A stretch of DNA of 64,000 bases from Schizochytrium sp. TIO01 (lineage: Eukaryota > Sar > Bigyra > Thraustochytrida > Thraustochytriidae), in the NCBI GenBank assembly GCA_004764695.1, contig SMSO01000034.1:327501-391500 (forward strand). The letters are read 5' to 3'. The notes beneath the pieces were generated by a model, which saw only the letters and a list, made by a program, of their open reading frames with translations, did no database searches and was not told where the DNA came from. Made by a program: the position numbers and the translations under genes. Shown here piece after piece: positions 21,442 through 31,889 of the stretch (positions within the stretch are counted from its first letter, which is position 1; each line of letters opens with the position of its first letter).

Positions 21442-22643
21442 TTCTTTCAATAAAGTGTAATCCTTACGGAGGTCTTCAATTACAATGATATTTCAGTGTC
21501 ATGGTAATAGAACGATAGAACCCAAGATGAAAAGCTTCAAAATCAAGATGATAAGGTACTCTACTTAAATGATACCAGATATTTAGTGGGGTTTGATAGG
21601 AACTCAATACCCATGAACGTGCAGAGTGGTTGTTGCTTTGAAAGCTCACAAAAGTAGTACCGCAAAAAATGATGACTTGAATACTTTTAGCAATCATAAG
21701 TTCTATCATAGTGGCTCAATTTCTACATGCAGGGTAAGATCGAGCGGAATGCAATGAGGTGTAAAACCCTTAAGGTTCACACGGACGGAAGGCCTAAGAA
21801 AGATACTAGGTGTTTAGAATGCGCTGATGGAGTGTAAATTCAGGTGAATTCTCAACTTTTTATTGTTTTTGTTTAGAGGTCAAAATTTTAGTTTTTCCTT
21901 GAAAATAGTGTTTTATTTGCCCAAACTAAAGTTGCATTTACATAAATTGTGTGATTATCCATATCTTAGCATACCTTTATCCACATAACAAAGCGACCTT
22001 TCCCAAAAGCTGGATCGCTAAATTTTATTTCAAGCCTTCGTAAGTATTTTAAACATCCTGAAGTAAGTCATTATTACCGAGGCCAAAAATCACTGAATAT
22101 AGCGGATTTGATGATAAAGTTATGAGGTTTGTCTGGCTACAGCTTGCTTTTGATTAATTTCTGGGGAGATTTTTTTATTAAAGACGATATTATATATCCC
22201 TTTCCTTGTGCGAGACTTTATACTTTTAGATGAGGCTATTTATTGTGGGTATCTGATACTTTATCTCTAAAAATAAAACATAACTATTTTTGTCAGACAT
22301 TAGGGAACACGGGACTAGAACGATTTGCAAAAATTATAGATCCGTTGGACTTCTTGTGTCTTCGACACAACAAATAGACCTAGCAACCACATTACCTCTG
22401 TACCTCAGTTTCATGACCCAACGCATTTAATGGAAACCGCTTCCTCTCTCTTTTTTATTGTTACCTGGGAGCAAGCATGTAGGGTCCGTACTGTTTCTGG
22501 GCACAACCAACATAGACATGCTCATATCTGGCCCGAGTACAGTTTATTCATCCAAAGACCCACTACCGAGTAACTTTGGAAAGTCTCATCTATGTCCAAA
22601 GTGTTTTCGAACAGGTGCCAGGCCTTTGCTTGAGAGCTAACAG
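21442..22643. other. Array spacer 4
   Basis: 1,202 bp, AT-rich; no gene recognised. Confidence 0.4.
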
Positions 22644-23798
22644 ATGCCGTGTGAGGCTCACTGGCCATTTCCAGCTTGCAGCTATGGCGGTATTTGCAAT
22701 GAGACTCTTGGAAAATGTATATGTGCATCGAACTATATTGACACGGGAGATTTATGGCCACTATCTGGGGTCGACTGCGTTGTACCTAGCTTGTTGCGCG
22801 ATGGTATACTCTTCTTAACTATTGTTCATTCTATAATTAACTTTGTTTACCGCGGACTTGAACTGAACAAAGCTCGGCATGAGATGGATGAGTTTCGAAA
22901 GCACAATCATAATCATGGACATAATCCGTTTGTACGCATATATGAATTCCACCGTATGGGGCTCATCCTTAGTACATCGAGTCTCTTTGGGAGCATTGGG
23001 TACTGGATTTGGCGTGACAAGATCATTGGGAAGCACATTCCTAAAACCCTTCTTCTTGCTTTCACCGGGTCAATTACTTGCTGCTTTGTCCACTATGCAT
23101 CTCTGTTTTTTATAAGCAGTATTAGATCAACATTTGGGCAAACGAATTCCGCTCAGGGTAGACTATTCGAACTTGTTCAGAGCACAGGGTTTCCAGTGCT
23201 TTATGTTGGTCAAATTGTTCTTGTGATTGTCTTGCCTTTTGGCCTTTATCGGAGCGATGACTCATCAGCAGCAAATTGGTCTATTGCATTTGCAGCAGTT
23301 TGTGTGCAGGTTCTAGTCTCTTATCTGGCTGTCGTTGTCATGACTCTACAGGGATTCATCATGATGCTGAGAAATGTCATCATTGTTAACAGGTATAGAT
23401 CTCCGCATCAAGCTGTAGTTGAGAAAGGTATTAGCGATATGATTACACGCACTCAGCGTGCGATGTTTTGGATTAGCCTTGTGATTCTTCTAAATATCAT
23501 GTTTAGCATATTGCTATGTGTATGGGAATGGGCGCGCGCCCTAACGCCGTTACAAGTAGTGCTTATCAGCAGTTCAGTAACTCAGGCAGAGGGCGCTACA
23601 CGAAGACTCGGTGAAGTGGTTTCACGGAATACAAATAGACGCACAAAAACTCGTTTAGCGGCGCTTCGAAAATCGATTGAGGGCTTTGCAAACTCTCGAG
23701 GTTCTCTGAGAGCATCGAATGTAATCTATCCAGAAACTAAAGAAGCGAAGACCAACGACACAAAGGGTAGTATAGTTCTATTGACAGAAAACAAGTAA
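22644..23798 (+). CDS. EGF-like seven-helix membrane protein, array copy 5
   Basis: 384 residues from ATG (MPCEAHWPFPACSYGG). EGF-like module with 8-5-6-1-17 Cys spacing and NET sequon; seven hydrophobic segments. Family marks: YWIWRDKIIGKHIPKT, HYASLFFISS, LPFGLYRS, and VWEWARAL, where the usual Pro of WPWAR is Glu. The first inside loop is His-rich (KHNHNHGHN), unlike the other copies, and may bind metal or simply be a low-complexity insertion. It is the last member of the array. A poly-T/poly-G tract follows just downstream. Confidence 0.86.
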   Translation: MPCEAHWPFPACSYGGICNETLGKCICASNYIDTGDLWPLSGVDCVVPSLLRDGILFLTIVHSIINFVYRGLELNKARHEMDEFRKHNHNHGHNPFVRIYEFHRMGLILSTSSLFGSIGYWIWRDKIIGKHIPKTLLLAFTGSITCCFVHYASLFFISSIRSTFGQTNSAQGRLFELVQSTGFPVLYVGQIVLVIVLPFGLYRSDDSSAANWSIAFAAVCVQVLVSYLAVVVMTLQGFIMMLRNVIIVNRYRSPHQAVVEKGISDMITRTQRAMFWISLVILLNIMFSILLCVWEWARALTPLQVVLISSSVTQAEGATRRLGEVVSRNTNRRTKTRLAALRKSIEGFANSRGSLRASNVIYPETKEAKTNDTKGSIVLLTENK

Positions 23799-24950
23799 TA
23801 CCTGCCCAAGGCAGAACGACTATTTTTATTTTTATTGTTTTTTTTTTGGGGGAGGGGGGGGGGGGGCATGGTAATGCTTATTCGGCGCTTTAGTTTTGAT
23901 TCCTTCGGCCTTTTAAGCAGAATACGTATATTTCAATCAAATGGAAACAGGTTTATTTTTGTACAAACGAAAGCATATTTCCAAAGGCAATCACCTAGTT
24001 TTGCAATGACGATCATATGATAACAACCATGCTACATCACTTTATTGCCCACGAACGAAGTTCCAAGGTAGCGCGCGCTTCCAAAATGATTCATTCTACT
24101 GCAACCAATTTATTTATTTTATTAGTATCATTGTGAGCGAAAATAAATTCAAATTTAATCAGTTCCATATTAAATTAGACAAAAGAAGTCAAGAAATTTG
24201 AACGCGAATCTTGGTTTTTAATCAATCTGCAATGACGCCGTTATAATGCCTTTAAAACTTGGATGCTAGATTACCTGTCGTTTAAACGAGGCAGCTACGT
24301 TTCTAAATTTGTGCGATTCCGAGGGTCATAAAAATGTTGGTCATTCTTTGGAATCCTCTGACATCTTTGTCTCAGTTGATAAACAAATGCATCATAGAAT
24401 CACTGCCAGAATCAACGATAGCAAACAAGCCACTAGCTGGACACTAAGAGCCGCGGTGATCTATATTGCGGATGACAATTTTTTCAGTAAACCAGAATTG
24501 TGCATGCTACTCTATTTCAGAATCCACCAAGATATCATAATGACACCAAACACAAAACCAAGGAAACAGGAAAAATAAAAGGTTCACGTATTTGGAAGGT
24601 TGCAATTGGTGCAAGATGTTTCTAAGGAAAGCATTTTCAAATACAAATAACCTTAGGTATAAACAACGCCATCATTTTTATTTTTTTATTTCTGCATCGA
24701 GTCAATTTATAAAAAAGGATGAAACTAGTTAGAACGCAAGTTACGTTGGAAGTTGCATGCCGTACTCAGTGATGCCAAACTGCTTTTTATCAATTCATAT
24801 GTCCTGCATAGCCTAGGGGTTCATTCCATAACATTTGTACATACAGGTCAAACCTTTTAATTTCTAGTTCAAATGCAAATTTCGAAACTTTTCTAAAGTG
24901 GATGAATATTAAACTTGAAGAATGCTTGAATCGCACTACTTTCTTAGTAT
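23799..24950. other. Spacer after the EGF-7TM array
   Basis: No convincing gene. An 89-codon frame at 24309-24578 begins at TTG and has no recognisable domain. It holds the G-tract listed separately. Confidence 0.4.
23848..23866 (+). repeat. Poly-G tract after poly-T
   Basis: Five G, one A, then 13 G, immediately after about ten T. It may form a G-quadruplex or mark slippage; the length may also be affected by sequencing error. Confidence 0.8.
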
Positions 24951-27482
24951 CTAACGATAGTACTGTTCAGAGGAGTTTCCAGACTCAGATGAAGGAACCC
25001 GTCGCATCGATAAGCGCAGCCTTGGGGCTGTGGAGTGGCTTTCAGACGAAGGAGCTCGCCTCATGGATAATCTCGATGCTATGGAAAGAGTTTTGCTCAT
25101 AGAAATACGAGGTCCAACCGAAAGGCGCTGATATGCTCCTTGAGCATTTATCTTTGCACCTGTCCAAAAAGAGCGACGGCGACTTGCTTGTGCATGCCGA
25201 ATAGCTTGCTCATTAAGGTCCTGTTCTGTAATTCGAAGATCATAAAGAAGACTTCCAATTAATGATGGGATTTGAGTTTCTGGCTTGCGTTTCTCTGCAG
25301 AGCCTGCTTTAATCTCATAGGCCCCAAGATCTAGGAGTAGTGTATTTGGTTGTGGTTCATATGCTTGAACTTTACGGTCCCGCAAAGCAGACACTCCAAG
25401 GTCTTCTTGAGAAAGATGAAGTGAAGAAAATTCTCGATCACACTCCTTGTTTATCCACTTCAAAGCCCCAGCCCAAGCCGCATTTCGAGCTTTGGCTGGG
25501 TCGCAATGCACGTGGTAGTCAAGATCAAGGTGGTTTTCCCTAGCTAGAGTTGCAAGTTCAGTGTACAGACGCGATCCCAGTCCCCGGATTTTTGCGCCAC
25601 CACCAACAACTTGTATATTTGCAGCAAGTGAGCTGTGAGTGTCTTCTTCACATAACAGGATGCATTCATGAATACACTCTGCCAGTCCTACACCGCCCAT
25701 TGACCTGCTCATGAATAAAGGCTCGAATACTGATGTTCGTTCGTCCCCTTCCAAACGTACGAAGCGTCCATTTGGCAATGTGAAGTTGGCTGTCTTGCCA
25801 TCATCTGCAGTTTCCACTGACTCAACAAAGCATAAATGCTCCTTGATTTCCTGTACAAGGACCCAATCGCTTGCTGCATCAAGGAAAGCTTGGTCATCAG
25901 AATCAGCGAGAAAATCTTGTAAGTCTTCGTTTGCCTGATGACCGCCCCAAGTTATGATTCGAAAGCCCTCAGGAATAATATGACCATTAACAACCGGAGT
26001 CACCCGAAGTGATGAATGACCGAGGTCAATCACCACAGCATTTGTTCTGCCCTTTTCCAAGGCCACCATCTCAGGCATGCTTACAAGTGTGACTGAGGCC
26101 GCCTGGAAATGCTCGAGAAGAATTCGCGTCACTACAGCATCCATTCGATTTGTTAATGGTGCCTGATGAAGAACAACCATGTTGTGCTCTGTGGGGTCAA
26201 TGTTCAATTCATCGGTAAATATCCAGTCTAATAAGGTTTCCATATCTGGGATCAACATGTCTTCATCCAGTTGACGGAAAATGCTATCAAAAAGCAAAGG
26301 GTTACGCAGGTCCATCAGTGCCCTTGTGTTAGTTAGAACATCACGGAGTCCAGGTTTATACGGTGGGGTGTACCGAGAGTCAACGTTCGCCCAAATCATT
26401 CGTTGCAATGCCGTGGAGGCGTTTGCATCTCCTTGCATGAACTCTTCTCGCGGGATCCACAGCAACTTAGTAAACGCTGCCAAGCTTGCAAGAATTGAGC
26501 CTCCTACCCACGTGGACCATTGGCCGTCGGGAGTTGCGCGAACACAATGTCTTGGAAGCCACGATGTCTCCTTCAGCTCCATGTCAAGGCGATCTACAAA
26601 TCCAGGAATTCTAGATGGGGAACCCATCACATATATTTTCTGCGCGAGGTCAGTTTGGCTGAGCACAGGGCACTTGGACAACGACTCCAAAACTAGCTCT
26701 GCGAGACCTGGAACTTGAATCTCAGCAAGGCCTGGATGAAACACCAATGCACACGCTTGTTCAAGGCTGCTATTGCTTAAAAGAACCTCCTCGCTACTGC
26801 CATCAAGAAGTTCCACGACCCTTGGTGTTGGCGCAATTGCACTCAAAGCAGTGATGTCATCACCCGAGATGCGGCCGTGCTGTAACAATGCCTGGTGTGC
26901 TATCTCTAAACTCGTAACACTCTCCTGGGAAAGAAATGTTAAGTAGCTCGCTGCGTCACGAAAACCAATTTCCGCGCGAACGATACCTTCGGGAAGCGGG
27001 ATACCATCATACACAGGAAAGACCGTTGTATAGCTCTCGTCAATATGCACAGTTAAAACATCATTAGAGTTGAGCTCGTACGTGAGCATTTCAGTAGGGT
27101 AACAAGAAATCGAAGGTACCTCACGTGTCATGAACAGGGTTTGAACAAGCCTGTGTCGTTGCTCCCGAGGGGTCAGAGCGCTCAGCGAAAGTAGAACCGC
27201 ATGTTCTTGACCCAGGATATCAAGTTCTGTGTATACGTGTTCTAGGACTGCATCCATAGCCTGCCAGTCCTCCACAATCCCACGCTTCTGCACCCACTGA
27301 ATAGCTAGACCAGACTTGAGAGCTGCACTGCCTACGAGGCTATCAGCGCCATTTTTCGCTACCACGTTTGCAAAAGAAAGCCTTGGCACATCTTCGCCCG
27401 CAAATCCCGCTTGTACCTCAAAGTCGCCAAGGTGAAGCACTAGTACTGCTTTGTCGTCATCCGCAGGATCTCCTATTGTCAT
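24951..27482 (-). CDS. Tandem actin-fold protein with permuted second domain
   Basis: 843 residues from ATG. Residues about 12-348 are a full actin-like domain: LVLHLGDFEVQAGFAGED, GIVEDWQAMDAVLEHVY, VYDGIPLPEGIVRAEIGFRD, then VWIGGS-like TWVGGSILASL and WIPREEF at its end. Residues about 384-690 are a second actin-like domain starting only at the ME.L..IF segment (DMETLLDWIF, EHNMVVLHQAPL, VVIDLGHSSLRV, NGHIIPEG, VVGGGAKIRGLGSRL, AAWAGALKWI). It lacks the first beta-hairpin with phosphate loop 1. That missing piece appears after it, at 712-745 (TLLLDLGAYEIKAG, then IPSLIG), so domain 2 looks circularly permuted. Domain 1 has lost ATP-site residues (Asp to His, Lys to Gln in loop 1), while the permuted half keeps Asp and Lys. 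The tail is basic and Ser-rich with two SMRR.PSSES repeats. Role unknown; cytoskeletal or nuclear Arp-like. Confidence 0.85.
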   Translation of the reverse strand: MTIGDPADDDKAVLVLHLGDFEVQAGFAGEDVPRLSFANVVAKNGADSLVGSAALKSGLAIQWVQKRGIVEDWQAMDAVLEHVYTELDILGQEHAVLLSLSALTPREQRHRLVQTLFMTREVPSISCYPTEMLTYELNSNDVLTVHIDESYTTVFPVYDGIPLPEGIVRAEIGFRDAASYLTFLSQESVTSLEIAHQALLQHGRISGDDITALSAIAPTPRVVELLDGSSEEVLLSNSSLEQACALVFHPGLAEIQVPGLAELVLESLSKCPVLSQTDLAQKIYVMGSPSRIPGFVDRLDMELKETSWLPRHCVRATPDGQWSTWVGGSILASLAAFTKLLWIPREEFMQGDANASTALQRMIWANVDSRYTPPYKPGLRDVLTNTRALMDLRNPLLFDSIFRQLDEDMLIPDMETLLDWIFTDELNIDPTEHNMVVLHQAPLTNRMDAVVTRILLEHFQAASVTLVSMPEMVALEKGRTNAVVIDLGHSSLRVTPVVNGHIIPEGFRIITWGGHQANEDLQDFLADSDDQAFLDAASDWVLVQEIKEHLCFVESVETADDGKTANFTLPNGRFVRLEGDERTSVFEPLFMSRSMGGVGLAECIHECILLCEEDTHSSLAANIQVVGGGAKIRGLGSRLYTELATLARENHLDLDYHVHCDPAKARNAAWAGALKWINKECDREFSSLHLSQEDLGVSALRDRKVQAYEPQPNTLLLDLGAYEIKAGSAEKRKPETQIPSLIGSLLYDLRITEQDLNEQAIRHAQASRRRSFWTGAKINAQGAYQRLSVGPRISMSKTLSIASRLSMRRAPSSESHSTAPRLRLSMRRVPSSESGNSSEQYYR

Positions 27483-29926
27483 TCTGAACTAGGTTTTGCC
27501 CTTTCCTTGACACCGAAGACCACCCTCCCTGAAAGGCAACCAGGCCTGAACGCCCTGGCGCGCCTTCTTCCTCGTCAGTTGTCTCTAAGGTACGATCTTA
27601 AGCCTTTCCTCACGCCAGCTACGGGTTCGCGGCAAGCGGCCACGCGGGCCAATCCGTGTCACGAGTTCGGGCTTTGCAAGCCTCTCCAATACTTGAACGA
27701 TCATTCTACGCACAAGACGGCGTAAATTGCGTGCTAGCTACCTGAAAGTCATTTCTACCCCAAAACTAGATTAGTCTTGGTTATTCAACATTGCTGTTTT
27801 TTGGAAAGCTTAAAGCGAATGAGCACTTTGGCTTTGCCAATGCATATTGCCGTGGAGGGGGTGGCATCGCCTCCATCAGCCAGATCAATTACGCCGCGCG
27901 ACTGTCATTGGATCGTGGAAAAGCTCTTGATTTGTGCAGCAAGACCATGGATCAGCGCTGTTTAGTGTCAGGGTCTCACTACTACTGTTTTCAATAGCAG
28001 GTTTCTACAAGGTGCACGCGCTGCTTCGCGAGCCCGGAAACTCAGATGTTTGTTTGGGTGGGCTGCGAATACCTGGTGCCTGCTTGCTACATATCTGTCG
28101 GTCAAGGGCCTCGTCGGCAGCGCGGGTTGCTAGAAGCTATTTAGCAGGTCTGGTCCGCCGCCTGCAGAAACAGCCGGACCCGGACAACTCGCCATCCCTT
28201 CTTTTAGGCCTGCAGTGTTCGATTGAGTCAGACGAGTGCACACCCTGCGCGAGTGAAAACCGTGCACAATTCAACGTTGACTATGATTACCATATATTAT
28301 TTAGCTATTTATGTAAATAAAGCGACAGTCCCAGTTGCAGCCTTCTAGGGGTAGGCACAATGATTGAGTTTCGTCTTCAATCTGTATTCTTTATACAAAG
28401 CGAGTGACTGTTTTAGCTTGATTTGTACCTAAGTTTGAAGATTTTAACTCGGTTTCAGAGCGAGTGCTGTTTAAATCATGATAATACACCTAGTTAAAAA
28501 GAATTAACATATGTATATATATATGTGTGGGTAACCAAAACTTTGCATTAATAAAAAGAGTAAAAGTACTTTAATATTAATATTAAAATTAATCTAACAC
28601 AAACCAACAACCAAAAAACGTAAACTAGACAATCAACATCAATCTGTGCAAGAGGCCTGCCATGGTAAGCCCGTTGTCTCAATTCGCCTGCGTGGAGTAC
28701 AATACTCGTCGGCGCCACATGCATTTGCCAGGGTCGCTGATCTCGCTTGTGAGCAAATCTGGAATGAGCGATGCAAATCTATCCATAAATGTGGGTTTGA
28801 GGTACCTACGTAATGCAGAGGTACTGCGAGGACATCGGAAGGGACATCTTGACGATGATTGTTGATCGAATTGCGGAGGGCTCGCGAGCTTCGAATTCCT
28901 GATGTTTCAGTCACTGCTGTGGCATCGCTCGCATTGCAAACCCGCGCTCTTGGCCAACGCAAATAAATATCAACCTGCCAACCAAAGACGAGGAGCCTGG
29001 GGACAAGAAGTCCAGCTCTGTGGCACAAGCCCAGTTTTGGTATCAGAGTTGTGAACTGGCGCTCTTTCGAGCGAGCAACCGGAGAGAGGGAGCAAAGCTT
29101 TCATGGGCACGGCGCCGTACTAGCTGCGACTCTGCTCTTTCATGGAAGCGTCAATCGATCACTTTCCCTGAGAATCCCCAGGCCGTGGGTGCGTCTGCAC
29201 AGAGCTCTAGTCGCCCCTCGAATCAAGGTACAACCTGTTTGGTATAAGTCCTTCGCGAGAGGCTGGACCCAGCCCCGTGCTTCAATGATCTTCTTCATCT
29301 CCTGCTGCCTGGGCACCAGTTCTTCCCTCTGCTCGTGACCTGCTCGTCGCAGCACTATGCATTCCCTCGCTATTATTGCCTCGCGGCTTTTCAGAGTGCC
29401 AATCGGATTGATCGACCTTGCCCCGTGTCTCGCCATTGGAGACTTGGCACACGCAACTCTGAGCATCAACTTATCACGTCTCAAAGCAAAGCCGAGTCAG
29501 GCAAATCAAAGGTTTCGCCACTACGTCAAGGCGAGCTAGAGCAGAGACTTTCATAATGATTTATTCGATGCTGCTGCGACCTTAGATATTTCTTCTTCGC
29601 GAGAACATTGCTGCGTCGAAGCCAAGCCAAGCCCATCTCACCGTGCATGGACTCTGGCCGGTTTTCCCAAGAAGAACAGCCCCTTGCTTCGAAACGCAAG
29701 TATAAAATGATAGAATACTAGATTTAGTTGGTGCCTGCTGTCGTTCTTTGTACAGGTTCGCTGCACCTCGCCTTTTGCACTTGAACAGGGCTTGCTCGAG
29801 CTGAGCAGAATCAGCACCTGTCTCCGAACAAGCGTATCTTTCGTTTGCCTCACAGGGCTAGAGCATGCCATGTCTCTGCGACACTAGAATTTGAGAAAAA
29901 GAATCGCGTGCAGGGAACTGCTCTGA
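27483..29926. other. Spacer, no gene recognised
   Basis: About 2.4 kb. The first part is GC-richer and may be the promoter side of the actin-fold gene. Longer frames (27934-28320 plus, 28639-29028 minus, 29140-29484 minus) begin mostly at non-ATG codons and show no domain. I cannot assign them. Upstream parts of the decayed kinase gene may lie near the right end, but the kinase N-lobe could not be found. Confidence 0.35.
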
Positions 29927-31116
29927 CCTAGCCAAATAGATCACAGACCATCTCATGAAAGCAAAGAGACTCGGGATCGACTTGCTATGGGTCTACTCGT
30001 TGGTATTGCAGATTTACATACTTATAATATCGTGCATTATCACATCAAACCAGAAAACATTTTCCTGACAAGCAACGGAACACCATTGCTTGGCGATTTC
30101 GACGGTATCTAAAATGCATCAAAAATGCAGGTCGAACCACTACCTACACAACTCTCCAAGCAACGCCTCGATACATTGCCCCTAAGCTGAAAAATGGGTG
30201 CACAGGAACATTTCAAACCGCCATGGATATGTACTCCGTGGGCGTTGTGTTGGAGGATTTATACCCGGAGCCAACCACTGCAATGCTAGAACTCATTAAT
30301 TCTCTCAAAGCAGAAGACCCTGGTCAGCGTCTAAGTGCTTGCGAAGCACTTCAGCATGGTGCATTTGGAGTTGATAATACATTCAAAGTATGTCTCATTT
30401 GCATGGAGGAAAAAGAGTATCGCGAAGGAACCAGTTGTGAAAAGGGGCATTTAATTTGCAAATATTGTGCAGCAAGTTCGGTAGGGAAAGCTACAGAACC
30501 TCAAGCCCATGTACTTGTAGATGCCGAAGGAACGATGGCGTGCATGAAGCCTGGATGTGATGGTAGAATTCCGAGTCGAGATATTACTCGCCTTGCGCCA
30601 GATGCTGTAAATCACCTACTCCTCATCGCACGGATAAAGGTAGAAAGCGAGGCAGCAATTCGGGCCGAGCAAGAAGTTCAAAGACGTATCGCGGAGTTTC
30701 TTGGAGCAGAGGGCTCGACGCGTGACACAGTGCTCCATCTACGGTACATTCAAGACAACATTTTGAATGTGTGCTGTCCGAGTTACAACACTTGCTTCGA
30801 TCAGTTCGATGGCTGCTGTGCTGTAAAATGTGGGAACGATGCGTGTGGCCATCATTTTTGTGCTTGGTGTCTTGAATTCAGTTCACACGATAGTAATGCT
30901 TGCCATAATCATGTGAGAACCTGTCCTTAAAAAATTAGACAAGATGCATTCTTGGCTGGCTCATTTGAGCAAGTTCGCGAGGCTTGGCGGCTTATACGTG
31001 CTGAACGTCTACGCATGTACTGGAGCCAGGATAAAGCCCTTCAGAATGCTTTGGTAGTACAACTCGCGCCTCTGCTGACACCAGATATTGTCGGTTCAGA
31101 CTTAAAACTAGAATAA
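29927..31116 (+). pseudogene. Decayed protein kinase / RING-IBR fusion gene
   Basis: Remains of a kinase C-lobe fused to a RING/IBR (RBR-type) ubiquitin ligase. The kinase part reads LAMGLLVGIADLHTYNIVH, then HYHIKPENIF where HRDxKPEN is expected, then LLGDFDG, ATPRYIAPK and MYSVGVVLEDL. Removing 26 bp at 30105-30130 (GT...AG) joins the frame across the activation segment; otherwise there is a frameshift. From 30390 comes CLICMEEKEYREGTSCEKGH with RING-type Cys/His, then MKPGCDGRIP, and a final zinc module (CAVKCGNDACGHHFCAWCL, ACHNHVRTCP). TAA at 30928 interrupts, yet the same frame runs on 61 more codons (RQDAFLAGSFEQVREAWRL) to TAA at 31114, as expected for this family's tail. The N-lobe and its ATP-binding Lys were not found. 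Catalytic HRD is degenerate. Probably non-functional; a live RBR fragment from ATG 30223 to 30930 is possible. Confidence 0.65.
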
Positions 31117-31889
31117 ATAAGAGTAGATATGTTTGAGTAACAAATGCAATTTTTAGAACACGCACGAATTACCATTTTCTTCTTGCTTTACTTTCTTGTG
31201 GACTGTCCTGGGAGCCTCCATAGTGCTTAAAAGGGTTGTACAAGAAGTAGCGAACCCATCTTCAATCCAGTCATTAACTAATCACATTAATTTGTCCGAG
31301 GCCATGCTCACGATGATAAAATGTGCCTTTTATTTCTCATGTATCGAAATCAGGATTGTGTGAAGCCAGTAGTGAACAGATAATTTGCTCGACATTTTGT
31401 CAAACTCGTCTCTTCTTTTTTAATGTTAAAATTTAAAAAAAGAAAAGGAAAAAGTTCATGAAATCAATTTACAGAAGGCGCCATAAAACAGCTTTCGAGC
31501 ACAAACATAAAACACTAGGTCAAATGAAGCATCCCGAAGTAGGTTTGCTACTTTTCGAGTGCATATGTATTACTCTATCTGCCAAGCTTGTATCTAGACA
31601 GCTATTATGAGCTCTGATACGTGTCTTTTTTCAATTATATTAAATAAAATAAATGAAATATATATAGGCCTACATATTTCTAACTTTCTTTCTTTGGCAT
31701 GTTTTAGTAGGTACCTCTCGGCAGTAGCTTTCTACAAGCAATTCACTTCTCTTGAGAGTGACGTTGGGACGGATCCAAACCAATTAACGTTGGTCAGAGC
31801 CACGTCAATTTGCCGCTCGAGACTTTGATCTTGTAGACTGAGACGAACCTTTGTGCTTGGTCAGTGGCCTGCTGCCTTAACGTTTCGCA
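31117..31889. other. Spacer, upstream of reductase gene
   Basis: AT-rich 770 bp with no gene recognised. It presumably contains the promoter of the reductase gene that follows; no element can be assigned. Confidence 0.4.

Noticed and set aside
27934-29484. Frames of 114-129 codons in the spacer after the actin-fold gene
   Set aside because: Mostly non-ATG starts, mixed composition and no recognisable motif.
30908-30933. A second GT...AG intron covering the stop in the RING/IBR gene
   Set aside because: Removing it (26 nt) shifts the downstream frame to a quick stop and deletes conserved Cys/His residues.
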